A stretch of DNA of 64,000 bases from an uncultured Lachnospiraceae bacterium. Its GTDB lineage: Bacteria; Bacillota; Clostridia; Lachnospirales; Lachnospiraceae. Shown here piece by piece: positions 26,087 to 35,190 of this stretch. A program made the position numbers and the translations under genes. Each line of letters begins with the position of its first letter. Position 1 is the first letter of the stretch. The notes beneath the pieces were generated by a model that saw only the letters and a list, made by a program, of their open reading frames with translations, was not told where the DNA came from and searched no databases. Where the stretch lies: the NCBI GenBank assembly GCA_900544685.1, contig UQWA01000007.1:1-64000 (forward strand), written 5' to 3'.

Positions 26087-27232
26087 ATGAAAAGAACGAT
26101 CATAGGGCTGGATCTGGAAAAAGAATATTCACAGATATCCTATTACAGTGACCGGGCAGGAGAGCCGGAAACAGTCAGTATTGTGGAAAATCAGGATAAA
26201 TACCTGATTCCCACACCGGAAGGTCTGCTAAGGGAGCGGGGAAAAGAAAAAGTCAGAGATCTGGCAGAATTTATCAAAGCCTGCATTTCGTATCTGCGTC
26301 CGGTTCCGGATATGACAGATATTTTCCTGATGATTACCATGCGTGAGGTGCGGCAGCCGTGGATAGGCTGGCTGCATGATGCCTGTCAGATGTTGGGGAT
26401 GGAGAGGGAGAATGTTTTCCTTCAGACCTATCAGGAAAGTTTTTTCTATTATGTACTAAATCAGAAAAAAGAATTATGGAATCATGATGCAGCGCTTTTT
26501 GAGTATACGCAGTCAGGCATTCGCTCCTGGATGATGAAGATGGACAACCGTACCAGACCGGCACTGGTTTCGGTAGTACCGGGAGAAGAAATTCATCTGG
26601 GAAGTCCGGCGGGAAGAAGCGAAGAAGAATGGAATGCGGTAAGGGATCAGAAGTTTCTGGAGTTGATTCAAAGTACATTTCAGGAAAAGATTGTATCCTC
26701 TACGTTCTTAATCGGGGACAGCTTCGATAAAACGTGGGCAGTGGAATCTCTCCAGTATCTTTGCAGAAAACGGCATGTATTTCAGGGGAAAAATCTGTAT
26801 ACAAAAGGTGCATGTTATGCGATGTGCCATAAGCTTCATATCGGAAAGAATCTGGATGCCTGGCTGTACCAGAGCGAGGATATGACGGAGTACAACATCA
26901 GCATGCAGATGAATATCCGTGGGCAGAAGACAGACTATATGCTGCTTAGTGCAGGAATGAACTGGTATGATGCGCAGAATAACTGTGAGATTTTGCTGGA
27001 TGAAGGAAAAGAGCTGGTGCTGTATGCAAGATCTATGCGGGGAGGGGAAACATCCAGTTATACGATTGTGCTGAAGGGATTACCGCAGCGTCCGGTAAAA
27101 ACTACCCGTTTAAGAATCAGTCTGGCATATCAGTCAGCAAAAGTATGCAAGGTGACTGTGAAAGATATGGGATTCGGTGAGTTTTTCCCATCTTCCGGAT
27201 TGATTTGGGAAAGCATGCTGAATATGGAGTAA
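26087..27232 (+). CDS. DUF5716-family protein with an actin/Hsp70-like ATPase appearance
   Basis: The start of this 381-aa protein, RTIIGLDLEKEYSQISYYSD, resembles the phosphate-1 loop of actin/Hsp70 folds. The later segment SSTFLIGDSFDKTWAVESLQ, followed by LYTKGACYAMC, resembles the Hsp70 adenosine motif. The C-terminus is a beta-rich domain (SYTIVLKGLPQRPVKTTRLR). Remote similarity is my reading of patterns; I recall the family as DUF5716. It is 19 bases after the DUF5717 gene, with AGGAGC before the ATG. The function is unknown. It could be a client-binding or nucleotide-switch partner of the large solenoid protein. Confidence 0.65.
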   Translation: MKRTIIGLDLEKEYSQISYYSDRAGEPETVSIVENQDKYLIPTPEGLLRERGKEKVRDLAEFIKACISYLRPVPDMTDIFLMITMREVRQPWIGWLHDACQMLGMERENVFLQTYQESFFYYVLNQKKELWNHDAALFEYTQSGIRSWMMKMDNRTRPALVSVVPGEEIHLGSPAGRSEEEWNAVRDQKFLELIQSTFQEKIVSSTFLIGDSFDKTWAVESLQYLCRKRHVFQGKNLYTKGACYAMCHKLHIGKNLDAWLYQSEDMTEYNISMQMNIRGQKTDYMLLSAGMNWYDAQNNCEILLDEGKELVLYARSMRGGETSSYTIVLKGLPQRPVKTTRLRISLAYQSAKVCKVTVKDMGFGEFFPSSGLIWESMLNME

Positions 27233-27251
27233 GGAAAGGAAATTTTTTGGT

Positions 27252-28052
27252 ATGAGCAGTTATTATTTATGCAGAACCGAATGTGCCGAAAAGCCCTTTT
27301 ATATAGAGAGTATTGGAAGAAATATCTGTTCGCTGGAGGAGTTGTGTTATTATTTCAGCCAGTATATCTATCTGATCGATGAATCTGTGATGAATCTGGA
27401 ACTCTGTAAATGGACAGGCAGCGAATTGGGACTGGAAAAACTGAAAAACAGGCTGTTGCGGGCACTGGAACGGGAGAATCCAGAGGAATTTGTTCTGGCG
27501 GTTTTCCAGGAATGCGGTTATCTGGGAAAGCAGGAGCTGAAACTGTTTCAGGAACAGTTTGCAGAGATTCTCGCGGAACCGGAAGAGGTGCGAAGAAAAA
27601 TGAAAGCAGACTATCTGGTGGAATTTGGAAGGTATGTGATTGCGCTTCAGGAATATGAGAAGATTCTCTCCGGACAGAAAAAGGGCAGAATGGGAATGCA
27701 GTTTTATGCCGCTGTTCAGGAGAACATGGCAGCAGCATATGCCCGTCTGTTTGAGTTTGAAGAGGCGGCCCGTTGTCTGTGGGAGTCTTACCAGACCATG
27801 AAGTCTAAAAAAGTATATGAAAAATATCTGCGCATTCTGCCGTTGTTCCTTTCGGAAAAGAAGTATCAGGAACGGCTGGAGCAGATTCGGGCAGACCGGA
27901 AAGCCGCCATGGAACTGTGGGAGGACAGTCAGAGCATGATACAGGAAGGCATGGAGGAGGATGAAAAGGAGACGCGCAGCCAGGAGCAGTGGAAGAGACA
28001 GACTGAGCTTATGAAGGCAGAATATCTGCAAAACACGGCAGGCGGTATGTGA
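27252..28052 (+). CDS. Helical protein of unknown function, third gene of the DUF5717/DUF5716 cluster
   Basis: This 266-aa protein begins MSSYYLCRTECAEKPFYIES and SIGRNICSLEELCYYFSQYI, a start I associate with clostridial proteins placed next to DUF5716. The rest is helical with TPR-like segments (YAAVQENMAAAYARLFEFEE, AARCLWESYQTMKS) and a charged coiled-coil-like tail. There is no signal peptide or membrane segment. The three genes share strand and short spacing (19 bases each), so they are probably one operon. They are followed by the purF promoter. Confidence 0.65.
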   Translation: MSSYYLCRTECAEKPFYIESIGRNICSLEELCYYFSQYIYLIDESVMNLELCKWTGSELGLEKLKNRLLRALERENPEEFVLAVFQECGYLGKQELKLFQEQFAEILAEPEEVRRKMKADYLVEFGRYVIALQEYEKILSGQKKGRMGMQFYAAVQENMAAAYARLFEFEEAARCLWESYQTMKSKKVYEKYLRILPLFLSEKKYQERLEQIRADRKAAMELWEDSQSMIQEGMEEDEKETRSQEQWKRQTELMKAEYLQNTAGGM

Positions 28053-28060
28053 AGTTTGGC

Positions 28061-28089
28061 TTGTAATTTGATTTTTCATACGTTATGAT
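28061..28089 (+). promoter_or_regulatory. Promoter upstream of purF
   Basis: TTGTAA (28061-28066) and TATGAT (28084-28089) are spaced by 17 bases. About 90 bases of leader follow. It contains short complementary pieces such as CAGGT/ACCTG, but I could not assign it to a known riboswitch class. Confidence 0.6.
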
Positions 28090-28185
28090 GTTAAGGTTAA
28101 ACGATGTCAGGTGCTTCTGGTTTTTGAACCTGGCGTCAGAGTGTATTAGGTGGGAAGAAATCAGCAAACAGCGAGGAGATGTCTT

Positions 28186-29634
28186 ATGAAAAAACCAGGG
28201 GTCCATCAGCAGATGGAAGTAGAGGAAAAGCTGCGTGAAGAATGTGGCGTATTTGGGATGTATGACTTGGACGGAAAAGACGTTGCGGCATCCATTTATT
28301 ATGGATTGTTTGCATTGCAGCACCGTGGACAGGAAAGCTGTGGTATCGCAGTCAGCGAGACGAACGGGCCAAAAGGGAAGGTGACTTCCTATAAGGGCAT
28401 GGGACTGGTAAATGAAGTGTTTACCGGAGAAGAACTGGAGCAGATGCGAGGGGATATTGGTGTTGGACATGTGAGATATTCTACAGCGGGCGCCAGTACA
28501 AGAGAGAATGCCCAGCCACTGGTTCTGAATTATGTGAAGGGAACACTGGCACTTGCCCATAACGGTAACCTGATCAATGCACCGGAACTGCGTGAAGAAC
28601 TGGCTTATTCCGGCGCAATTTTCCAGACCACGATTGATTCGGAAGTGGTGGCATATCACATTGCTCGGGAACGTGTTAAGACGAAGAATGTAGAGAGTGC
28701 TGTACTCAATGCCATGAAGAAGATCAAGGGTGCCTACTCACTGGTTATCATGTCACCAAGAAAACTGATTGGTGCCAGAGATCCGTTCGGATTTAAGCCA
28801 CTGTGTATCGGTAAGAGAGATAATGCATACATTATTACTTCTGAGACCTGTGCACTGGAGACTCTGGGAGCAGAATATATCCGTGATATTGAACCCGGAG
28901 AAGTGGTGACGATTACAAAAGACGGTATCAAATCAGATACCTCCATGTGTCTGCCTAAGGAGCAGCAGGCACGCTGTATTTTTGAGTATATTTATTTTGC
29001 AAGACCGGACAGTCATATCGACGGTGTCAGTGTATATGGATCCAGAATTAAGGCAGGAAGATTTCTGGCAATGGATTCACCGGTGGCAGCTGATATTGTG
29101 GTGGGCGTTCCGGAGTCCGGAAATGCAGCAGCCATGGGATATGCCATGGAATCAGGAATTCCTTACGGAACAGCTTTTGTGAAAAACAGCTACGTGGGAA
29201 GAACCTTTATTAAGCCAAAGCAGAGTACCCGAGAATCCAGTGTTAAGATCAAGCTGAATGTGCTCCGTGAAGCGGTAGCAGGAAAACGTGTCATTATGAT
29301 TGATGACTCCATTGTCCGTGGAACAACCAGTGACCGAATTGTGAAGATGCTCAGAGATGCGGGCGCAACAGAAGTGCATATGCGTGTCAGTTCACCACCA
29401 TTTCTGTGGCCATGTTATTTCGGTACTGATGTGCCGGCAAGAGAGCAATTGATTGCATACAAACGTTCGGTAGAGGAGATCCGCCAGATCATCGGCGCGG
29501 ACAGTCTTGGTTATCTGAAGATTGAGCGGTTAAAAGAACTGGTAAATGGACTGGACATCTGTGAAGGCTGTTTTACAGGCAAGTATCCGATGGAACCGCC
29601 GAAGGATGACATCCGCGGAGAGTATGATAAGTAA
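28186..29634 (+). CDS. purF: Amidophosphoribosyltransferase
   Basis: PurF makes 5-phosphoribosylamine from PRPP and glutamine, the first committed step of purine synthesis. This 482-aa enzyme has a short propeptide and the nucleophile Cys 20 in REECGVFGMYD, then the glutaminase domain (LQHRGQESCGIAV, VGHVRYSTAG, LAHNGNL). The PRPP-binding loop GKRVIMIDDSIVRGTTS lies near the C-terminus. ATG 28186 was chosen for GAGGAG seven bases upstream. The C-terminal CEGCFTGKYP is usual. purB follows 45 bases later. Confidence 0.96.
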   Translation: MKKPGVHQQMEVEEKLREECGVFGMYDLDGKDVAASIYYGLFALQHRGQESCGIAVSETNGPKGKVTSYKGMGLVNEVFTGEELEQMRGDIGVGHVRYSTAGASTRENAQPLVLNYVKGTLALAHNGNLINAPELREELAYSGAIFQTTIDSEVVAYHIARERVKTKNVESAVLNAMKKIKGAYSLVIMSPRKLIGARDPFGFKPLCIGKRDNAYIITSETCALETLGAEYIRDIEPGEVVTITKDGIKSDTSMCLPKEQQARCIFEYIYFARPDSHIDGVSVYGSRIKAGRFLAMDSPVAADIVVGVPESGNAAAMGYAMESGIPYGTAFVKNSYVGRTFIKPKQSTRESSVKIKLNVLREAVAGKRVIMIDDSIVRGTTSDRIVKMLRDAGATEVHMRVSSPPFLWPCYFGTDVPAREQLIAYKRSVEEIRQIIGADSLGYLKIERLKELVNGLDICEGCFTGKYPMEPPKDDIRGEYDK

Positions 29635-29679
29635 AAAATAGGTTGACAAAAAATTACAGGAGAAAGGAAACGATAAAAT

Positions 29680-31110
29680 ATGAACGACAGATATCAGAGC
29701 CCATTATCAGAGAGATATGCAAGCAAAGAAATGCAGTACATTTTTTCACCGGATATGAAGTTCAGAACATGGAGAAAGCTGTGGATTGCTCTGGCAGAGA
29801 CAGAGAAGGAACTGGGACTGAACATCACTCAGGAGCAGATTGATGAGCTGAAGGCTCATGCAGAGGATATCAATTATGATGTGGCAAAGGAAAGAGAAAA
29901 GATTGTCCGTCATGATGTAATGTCTCATGTATACGCATATGGAGTACAGTGCCCGAAGGCAAAAGGAATCATCCATCTGGGTGCCACTTCCTGTTATGTG
30001 GGAGATAATACAGATATCATCGTTATGTCAGAAGCACTGAAGCTGGTTCGTAAGAAACTTGTGAATGTGATTGCAGAACTGGCAAAATTTGCTGATACTT
30101 ACAAGAATCAGCCGACACTGGCATTTACGCATTTTCAGCCGGCACAGCCTACTACAGTAGGAAAGAGAGCAACATTGTGGCTGCAGGAATTCATGATGGA
30201 TCTGGAAGATCTGACATATGTGCAGGGAACCTTAAAGCTGCTGGGAAGCAAGGGAACAACAGGAACTCAGGCAAGCTTCCTGGAACTGTTTGAAGGAGAT
30301 CATGAGACCATTGACAAGATTGATCCGATGATCGCAAAGAAGATGGGATTTGAAGCATGTTATCCGGTATCCGGACAGACCTATTCCAGAAAAGTGGATA
30401 CCAGAGTACTGAACATTCTGGCAGGTATTGCAGCAAGTGCACATAAGATGTCCAATGATATCCGTCTTCTCCAGCATCTGAAGGAAGTAGAAGAACCGTT
30501 TGAAAAGACACAGATCGGATCCTCTGCTATGGCTTATAAGAGAAATCCGATGAGAAGTGAGAGAATCGCTTCCCTGTCCAGATATGTATTGTGTGATGCC
30601 TTGAATCCGGCAATCACATCTGCAACGCAGTGGTTTGAAAGAACACTGGATGATTCCGCAAACAAGCGTCTGTCCATTCCGGAAGGTTTTCTGGCAATCG
30701 ATGGTATTCTGGATCTGTGCCTGAATGTGGTAGACGGTCTGGTGGTATATCCTAAGGTAATCGAAAAACATATGATGGCAGAACTGCCATTCATGGCGAC
30801 TGAAAATATTATGATGGATGCGGTAAAAGCAGGCGGAGACAGACAGGAACTCCACGAAAGAATTCGTGAATTGTCTATGGAAGCTGGCAAGACTGTCAAG
30901 GTTGAAGGAAAAGATAATAATCTTCTGGAACTGATCGCAGCAGACCCTGCATTTAATCTGTCACTGGAAGAGCTTCAGAAGTCCATGGACCCGTTAAAAT
31001 ACGTTGGAAGAGCACCACGTCAGGTAGAAGTATTCTTAAGGGATGTGGTAAATCCGGTTTTAGAAGCTAATAAAGAAGTACTGGGAATGAAAGCAGAGAT
31101 AAACGTATAA
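29680..31110 (+). CDS. purB: Adenylosuccinate lyase
   Basis: At 476 aa the enzyme splits SAICAR to AICAR and adenylosuccinate to AMP. The family signature SSAMAYKRNPMRSERI is present, with HLGATSCYVGDNTDI and TLAFTHFQPAQPTTVGKRA supplying active-site His and Thr residues. It follows purF in the same direction behind AGGAGAAAGG, so it is likely co-transcribed. purA follows after its own promoter. Confidence 0.96.
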   Translation: MNDRYQSPLSERYASKEMQYIFSPDMKFRTWRKLWIALAETEKELGLNITQEQIDELKAHAEDINYDVAKEREKIVRHDVMSHVYAYGVQCPKAKGIIHLGATSCYVGDNTDIIVMSEALKLVRKKLVNVIAELAKFADTYKNQPTLAFTHFQPAQPTTVGKRATLWLQEFMMDLEDLTYVQGTLKLLGSKGTTGTQASFLELFEGDHETIDKIDPMIAKKMGFEACYPVSGQTYSRKVDTRVLNILAGIAASAHKMSNDIRLLQHLKEVEEPFEKTQIGSSAMAYKRNPMRSERIASLSRYVLCDALNPAITSATQWFERTLDDSANKRLSIPEGFLAIDGILDLCLNVVDGLVVYPKVIEKHMMAELPFMATENIMMDAVKAGGDRQELHERIRELSMEAGKTVKVEGKDNNLLELIAADPAFNLSLEELQKSMDPLKYVGRAPRQVEVFLRDVVNPVLEANKEVLGMKAEINV

Positions 31111-31164
31111 TTGACAGTGGCAAAAGTTTTTCCGGAACAATCTGTAAGGTATCAGAAAAAAAGG

Positions 31165-31327
31165 TTGTACAACTGACATATTTTGGGTTATAATACCCAT
31201 TAGATATCTGTTCAGTACAGGTTTAATGGGACTGAATTGTTATATCAATGATACAATTAACGCGATATATAGACTGCCTGGGACAGATTTGTTCCGGGTA
31301 GTTAGCACTGTTTAAATGGAGGAAATT
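31165..31327 (+). promoter_or_regulatory. purA promoter and structured leader
   Basis: TTGTAC (31165-31170) and TATAAT (31189-31194) form a promoter. The -10 box is flanked exactly by TGGGT and ACCCA (31184-31199). The leader of about 120 bases can form three hairpins: TCAGT/ACTGA, AATTGT/ACAATT, and a 12-pair stem CTGCCTGGGACA (31274-31285) with TGTTCCGGGTAG (31290-31301) using three G-U pairs around a GATT loop. No T-run follows. This suggests RNA-level or operator control, but no known class fits. Confidence 0.55.
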
Positions 31328-32611
31328 ATGGTACAGGCAGTAGTTGGAGCAAACTGGGGAGATGAAGGTAAGGGTAAAATCACAGATATGCTCGCAGAAA
31401 AAGCAGATATTATTGTGCGTTTTCAGGGCGGAGCAAATGCCGGACATACAATCGTAAATGATTATGGTAAGTTCGCACTGCATACATTACCGTCAGGTGT
31501 TTTCTATAATCACACAACAAGTATTATCGGAAATGGTGTTGCCCTGAACATTCCTGTTTTGTTCAATGAAGTAAAGAGTATTGTGGATCGCGGTGTTCCG
31601 ATGCCAAAGATTCTGGTATCAGACAGAGCTCAGATGGTGATGTCCTATCACATCCTGTTTGACCAGTATGAAGAAGAACGTCTGGGTGGAAAGTCTTTTG
31701 GATCCACAAAGTCAGGAATTGCCCCGTTCTATTCAGATAAATATGCAAAAATCGGTTTCCAGGTAAGCGAACTCTTTGATGAAGATTTGTTAAAAGAAAA
31801 AGTGGTTCGTATCTGTGAACAGAAAAATGTCATTCTGAAATATCTTTATCACAAACCGGAACTGAAGCCGGAAGACTTACTGGAAGAACTTCACAGTTAT
31901 AAGAAAATGGTTGAGCCGTTTGTATGTGATACATCCGCATATCTGTGGAATGCAATCAAAGAAGGCAAACAGATACTGTTAGAGGGTCAGCTCGGTTCCC
32001 TGAAGGATCCGGATCACGGAATTTATCCAATGGTAACTTCTTCATCCACGCTGGCAGCATACGGTGCTATCGGTGCAGGTATTCCGCCATATGAGATTCA
32101 GAAGATTGTAACTGTTGTAAAGGCATACTCCAGTGCAGTCGGAGCAGGTGCATTTGTCAGCGAAATCTTTGGCGAAGAAGCAGATGAGCTTCGTAAGAGA
32201 GGTGGAGACGGCGGAGAATTCGGAGCAACTACAGGACGTCCAAGACGTATGGGATGGTTTGACTGTGTAGCGTCCAAATACGGATGCCGCATTCAGGGCA
32301 CCACAGATGTTGCTTTCACAGTACTGGATGTACTTGGTTATCTGGATGAGATTCCTGTATGTGTAGGGTATGAAATCGACGGTGAAGTAACGACAGACTT
32401 CCCTACCACAGCAAAACTGGAAAAAGCAAAACCGGTTCTGAAGAAGCTTCCTGGATGGAAATGCGATATCCGCGGAATTAAGACATACGAAGAACTGCCG
32501 GAAAACTGCAGAAAATACATTGAGTTTATTGAAGAACAGCTTGGATTCCCGATTACCATGGTATCTAACGGACCGGGAAGACATGATATCATTCACAGAA
32601 ATGTAAAATAA
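31328..32611 (+). CDS. purA: Adenylosuccinate synthetase
   Basis: At 427 aa PurA joins IMP and aspartate using GTP to give adenylosuccinate, the substrate of PurB. The GTP-site motif GANWGDEGKGKITDM, the QGGANAGHT segment and EGQLGSLKDPDHGIYPMVTS are clear, as is TGRPRRMGWFDCVASKYG. I chose ATG 31328, just after GGAGG, rather than the upstream ATG at 31316 that contains the ribosome binding site. A strong terminator follows. Confidence 0.96.
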   Translation: MVQAVVGANWGDEGKGKITDMLAEKADIIVRFQGGANAGHTIVNDYGKFALHTLPSGVFYNHTTSIIGNGVALNIPVLFNEVKSIVDRGVPMPKILVSDRAQMVMSYHILFDQYEEERLGGKSFGSTKSGIAPFYSDKYAKIGFQVSELFDEDLLKEKVVRICEQKNVILKYLYHKPELKPEDLLEELHSYKKMVEPFVCDTSAYLWNAIKEGKQILLEGQLGSLKDPDHGIYPMVTSSSTLAAYGAIGAGIPPYEIQKIVTVVKAYSSAVGAGAFVSEIFGEEADELRKRGGDGGEFGATTGRPRRMGWFDCVASKYGCRIQGTTDVAFTVLDVLGYLDEIPVCVGYEIDGEVTTDFPTTAKLEKAKPVLKKLPGWKCDIRGIKTYEELPENCRKYIEFIEEQLGFPITMVSNGPGRHDIIHRNVK

Positions 32612-32635
32612 TGCCAGGGGCATTCATAAGAAAGT

Positions 32636-32670
32636 AAAAAGTCGGTCTGCAAATGCAGACCGGCTTTTTT
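32636..32670 (+). terminator. Terminator of purA
   Basis: AAAAAGTCGGTCTGC (32636-32650) pairs with GCAGACCGGCTTTTT around AAAT, ending in T residues. The arms are symmetrical, so it probably also serves the converging leftward unit. Confidence 0.88.
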
Positions 32671-32676
32671 AAAAGA

Positions 32677-32901
32677 TTATTTTTTAGAATTCACATCATC
32701 CTTCGGATCTTTATTTAATACCTTATAAATCCAGAAATAAATATACAGCAGAGCCGGTAAAATAACGGTCATGCCAATACATGCCTTGAACATGGAAAAC
32801 GCCCATGAACTGTCGATTAGAGCAAAAACAAGTGTGGCAGCGTAAAGAACGGCCAGAATGATAACGGTTACCAGAGCCAGAATCCTTTTTAGCTTATTCA
32901 T
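32677..32901 (-). CDS. Small two-segment membrane protein
   Basis: At 74 aa it has hydrophobic segments ILALVTVIILAVLYAATLVF and MTVILPALLYIYFWIY, and a charged tail with KDPKDDVNSKK. It overlaps the end of the LysR gene by eight bases on the same strand, so it is translationally coupled to it. I do not recognise a named family. It may be a membrane partner of the lysine or diaminopimelate system regulated next door, but that is guesswork. Confidence 0.65.
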   Translation of the reverse strand: MNKLKRILALVTVIILAVLYAATLVFALIDSSWAFSMFKACIGMTVILPALLYIYFWIYKVLNKDPKDDVNSKK

Positions 32902-33790
32902 TCAGGGATTCCTCCTGAGATTCTTCCTGCGGAAGTACCCGCAGAAAACGTTCAATGGATAAGACATCAGCTTTTCCTTCTGGAATAATAACAAAACTCT
33001 GAACTTCTGGTGCATCAAATCCCTTCAGTGGAATGGAGATCAGTGATCCGTTATCCAGATACGGCTGTACGAGGCTTCTTGGAAGAAAAGTGTAGCCGAT
33101 GCCTTCCATAAGATAATGTGGAAGGTGGGTCAGTTTGTCAATTTCGAAAGAAAAAGCGAAATTCTTTGGAAACAGATCACGGATGAAAGTGCCGTTATCG
33201 TGCACGATGAAATCGCAGTACAGATAACCGATTTCTGCTAACTGACTCTGAGTAATACCATCTATATGCTCTGTGTGATCTGGAGAGGTAACAAGCAGCA
33301 AATCATCGGACATAAATGGTCGACAGATAAAACCAGACTTCTTCAGTGGGGCATAGCAAAATGCCACATCTACGGTTCCATCCTGAAGCATTCGAAGAAG
33401 TGGACCGGTGTGATCGACAATGACTTTTACAGAAATATCTTTATGATTCTTTACGAATGCAGTGATCGGGTCAATGAGATAACAGTCGTATACGGTATTA
33501 ACGGTACCGATGCGCAGATTTTCTGAAAAAGTATGTAACATACTCAGTTCTTCAATGGCAGAGGCTTCCAATGCCACAATTCGTTTGGCATAGGCAAGAA
33601 AATGCTGTCCTTCTTCAGTAAGCTCTACATTCTTACGGTTACGGATAAACAGCTTCTTTCCCAGCTCTTTTTCCAGTTCCATAATACGGTTGGTAACGGT
33701 GGACTGTACAATAAAATAACGGTCAGCAGTCTGGGTAAAATTTTTTAACTCAGACAGTGTGATAAATGTCTTTAAATTCTCTATATTCAT
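32894..33790 (-). CDS. LysR-family transcriptional regulator
   Basis: This 298-aa protein has the N-terminal LysR helix-turn-helix (MNIENLKTFITLSELKNFTQ, ADRYFIVQSTVTNRIMELEK) and an effector domain related to periplasmic binding proteins. GAGGGAACC precedes the ATG. It is divergent from lysA across a 117-bp AT-rich gap, the usual arrangement in which the regulator controls the neighbour. Escherichia coli LysR controls lysA in the same layout, so control of diaminopimelate decarboxylase is a reasonable inference. Confidence 0.9.
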   Translation of the reverse strand: MNIENLKTFITLSELKNFTQTADRYFIVQSTVTNRIMELEKELGKKLFIRNRKNVELTEEGQHFLAYAKRIVALEASAIEELSMLHTFSENLRIGTVNTVYDCYLIDPITAFVKNHKDISVKVIVDHTGPLLRMLQDGTVDVAFCYAPLKKSGFICRPFMSDDLLLVTSPDHTEHIDGITQSQLAEIGYLYCDFIVHDNGTFIRDLFPKNFAFSFEIDKLTHLPHYLMEGIGYTFLPRSLVQPYLDNGSLISIPLKGFDAPEVQSFVIIPEGKADVLSIERFLRVLPQEESQEESLNE

Positions 33791-33907
33791 GGTTCCCTCT
33801 TATCGAAATCGTAAATAAACATTTTTATAAAATTCATTATACAAATTTTACAGCCATCATTATAATAAGTCAATAGAGAGTTGAATTTTCAAGGAGGATT
33901 ATGACAA

Positions 33908-35179
33908 ATGAATAAGATATATACCAAAGTAACAGATCAGATGAACTTCTGGGAAAGTCAGGATCCGGTTGCTCTGGCAGAGAAATACGGAACTCCATTA
34001 TATGTTACAAATGAGCGGATTCTAAGACAGCGCTGCCGTGATCTCAAGCATCTGGTAACCTATCCGAATTTTGTAGTAGACTATTCTGCAAAGGCAAACT
34101 GTGGACTGGCATTTCTTCAGGTAGTCAGATCGGAAGGACTGGAGGTAGATGCCATGTCTCCTGGTGAGATCTACATGGAAAAGAAGGCTGGTTTTCATGC
34201 AGATCAGATTTTCTATATCTGCAACAATGTATCTGCAGAAGAGATGGAATACGCAGTAAAAGAGGGTGTAGTGGTCAGCGTGGATTCTTTAAGCCAGCTG
34301 GAACAGTTTGGACAGATTGCACCTGGACATGAAGTAGCAGTTCGTTTCAATCCCGGTGTAGGTGCAGGACATCATGAGAAAGTAGTTACTGCCGGCAAGA
34401 AGACCAAGTTTGGGATTGAGCCAAAGTATGTGCCGCAGGTAAAGGAACTCCTTGAAAAATATGATTTAAAGCTGATCGGTATTAATCAGCATATTGGTTC
34501 CCTGTTCATGACAGGAGAAGCATTTGTGTCAAGCATTGCTGCATTATTTGAGATTGCAAAACAGTTCAAAGGACTTCGCTTTGTAGATATGGGAGGCGGA
34601 TTCGGTATTCCATATAAGAAGGAATTTGATGAAGCACCATTGGATCTGAAGGAATTGGGCCAGACCATAGATAAAGCGCTGTATAAATTTGCAGAAGAAT
34701 ATGGTGAACAGATTACTCTGCGTATTGAGCCAGGACGTTACATTTCTGCAGAGAGCAATGTGATTTTGTCTACGGTACATTCTGTAAAGCATAACCATGA
34801 CAAGAAGTTTGTGGGATGTGATTGTGGATTCAATGTACTTCAGAGACCGATTATGTATGATTCTTACCACGGGGTAGAAGTATACCGTGGAACAGAGGAA
34901 CCATCTGAACAGACAGAGACAGTAACTATCGTAGGAAATATCTGTGAGAGTGGTGATATTCTTGCAAAAGACAGGGAATTGCCGGAGATCAGAAAAGGTG
35001 ATGTGCTGGGGATTCTGGATGCCGGTGCATATGGATTTACCATGGCTTCCAATTACAACAACCGTCTTCGTCCTGCGGAGATCATGATTCGTGAGAATGG
35101 ACAGGTGGTTCTGACCAGAGAAAGAGAAGTCCTGGAGGATCTGATGAGACACGTGATCCCGCTGGAAGAAGTAGAATGA
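33908..35179 (+). CDS. lysA: Diaminopimelate decarboxylase
   Basis: At 423 aa this PLP enzyme converts meso-diaminopimelate to lysine, the last step of lysine synthesis. The PLP Lys is in VVDYSAKANC (Lys 62). The glycine loop FVDMGGGFGIPY, the acid segment RIEPGRYISAESN and CESGDILAKDRELPE (active-site Cys) are visible. AAGGAGG precedes the ATG. Homologues act on carboxynorspermidine, but the general form and the divergent LysR gene favour LysA. It overlaps the reading frame of the next gene's region. Confidence 0.88.
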   Translation: MNKIYTKVTDQMNFWESQDPVALAEKYGTPLYVTNERILRQRCRDLKHLVTYPNFVVDYSAKANCGLAFLQVVRSEGLEVDAMSPGEIYMEKKAGFHADQIFYICNNVSAEEMEYAVKEGVVVSVDSLSQLEQFGQIAPGHEVAVRFNPGVGAGHHEKVVTAGKKTKFGIEPKYVPQVKELLEKYDLKLIGINQHIGSLFMTGEAFVSSIAALFEIAKQFKGLRFVDMGGGFGIPYKKEFDEAPLDLKELGQTIDKALYKFAEEYGEQITLRIEPGRYISAESNVILSTVHSVKHNHDKKFVGCDCGFNVLQRPIMYDSYHGVEVYRGTEEPSEQTETVTIVGNICESGDILAKDRELPEIRKGDVLGILDAGAYGFTMASNYNNRLRPAEIMIRENGQVVLTREREVLEDLMRHVIPLEEVE

Positions 35180-35190
35180 GAGGAAAAGAA

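Noticed and set aside
27267..28079. 270-aa open frame antisense to the third gene of the DUF5717 cluster
   Set aside because: Composition is that of a reversed helical protein gene; no start signals; the sense frame fits the operon spacing.
28090..28185. Purine or PRPP riboswitch in the purF leader
   Set aside because: Short and without the conserved three-way-junction bases or the ykkC-type core; only weak pairings.
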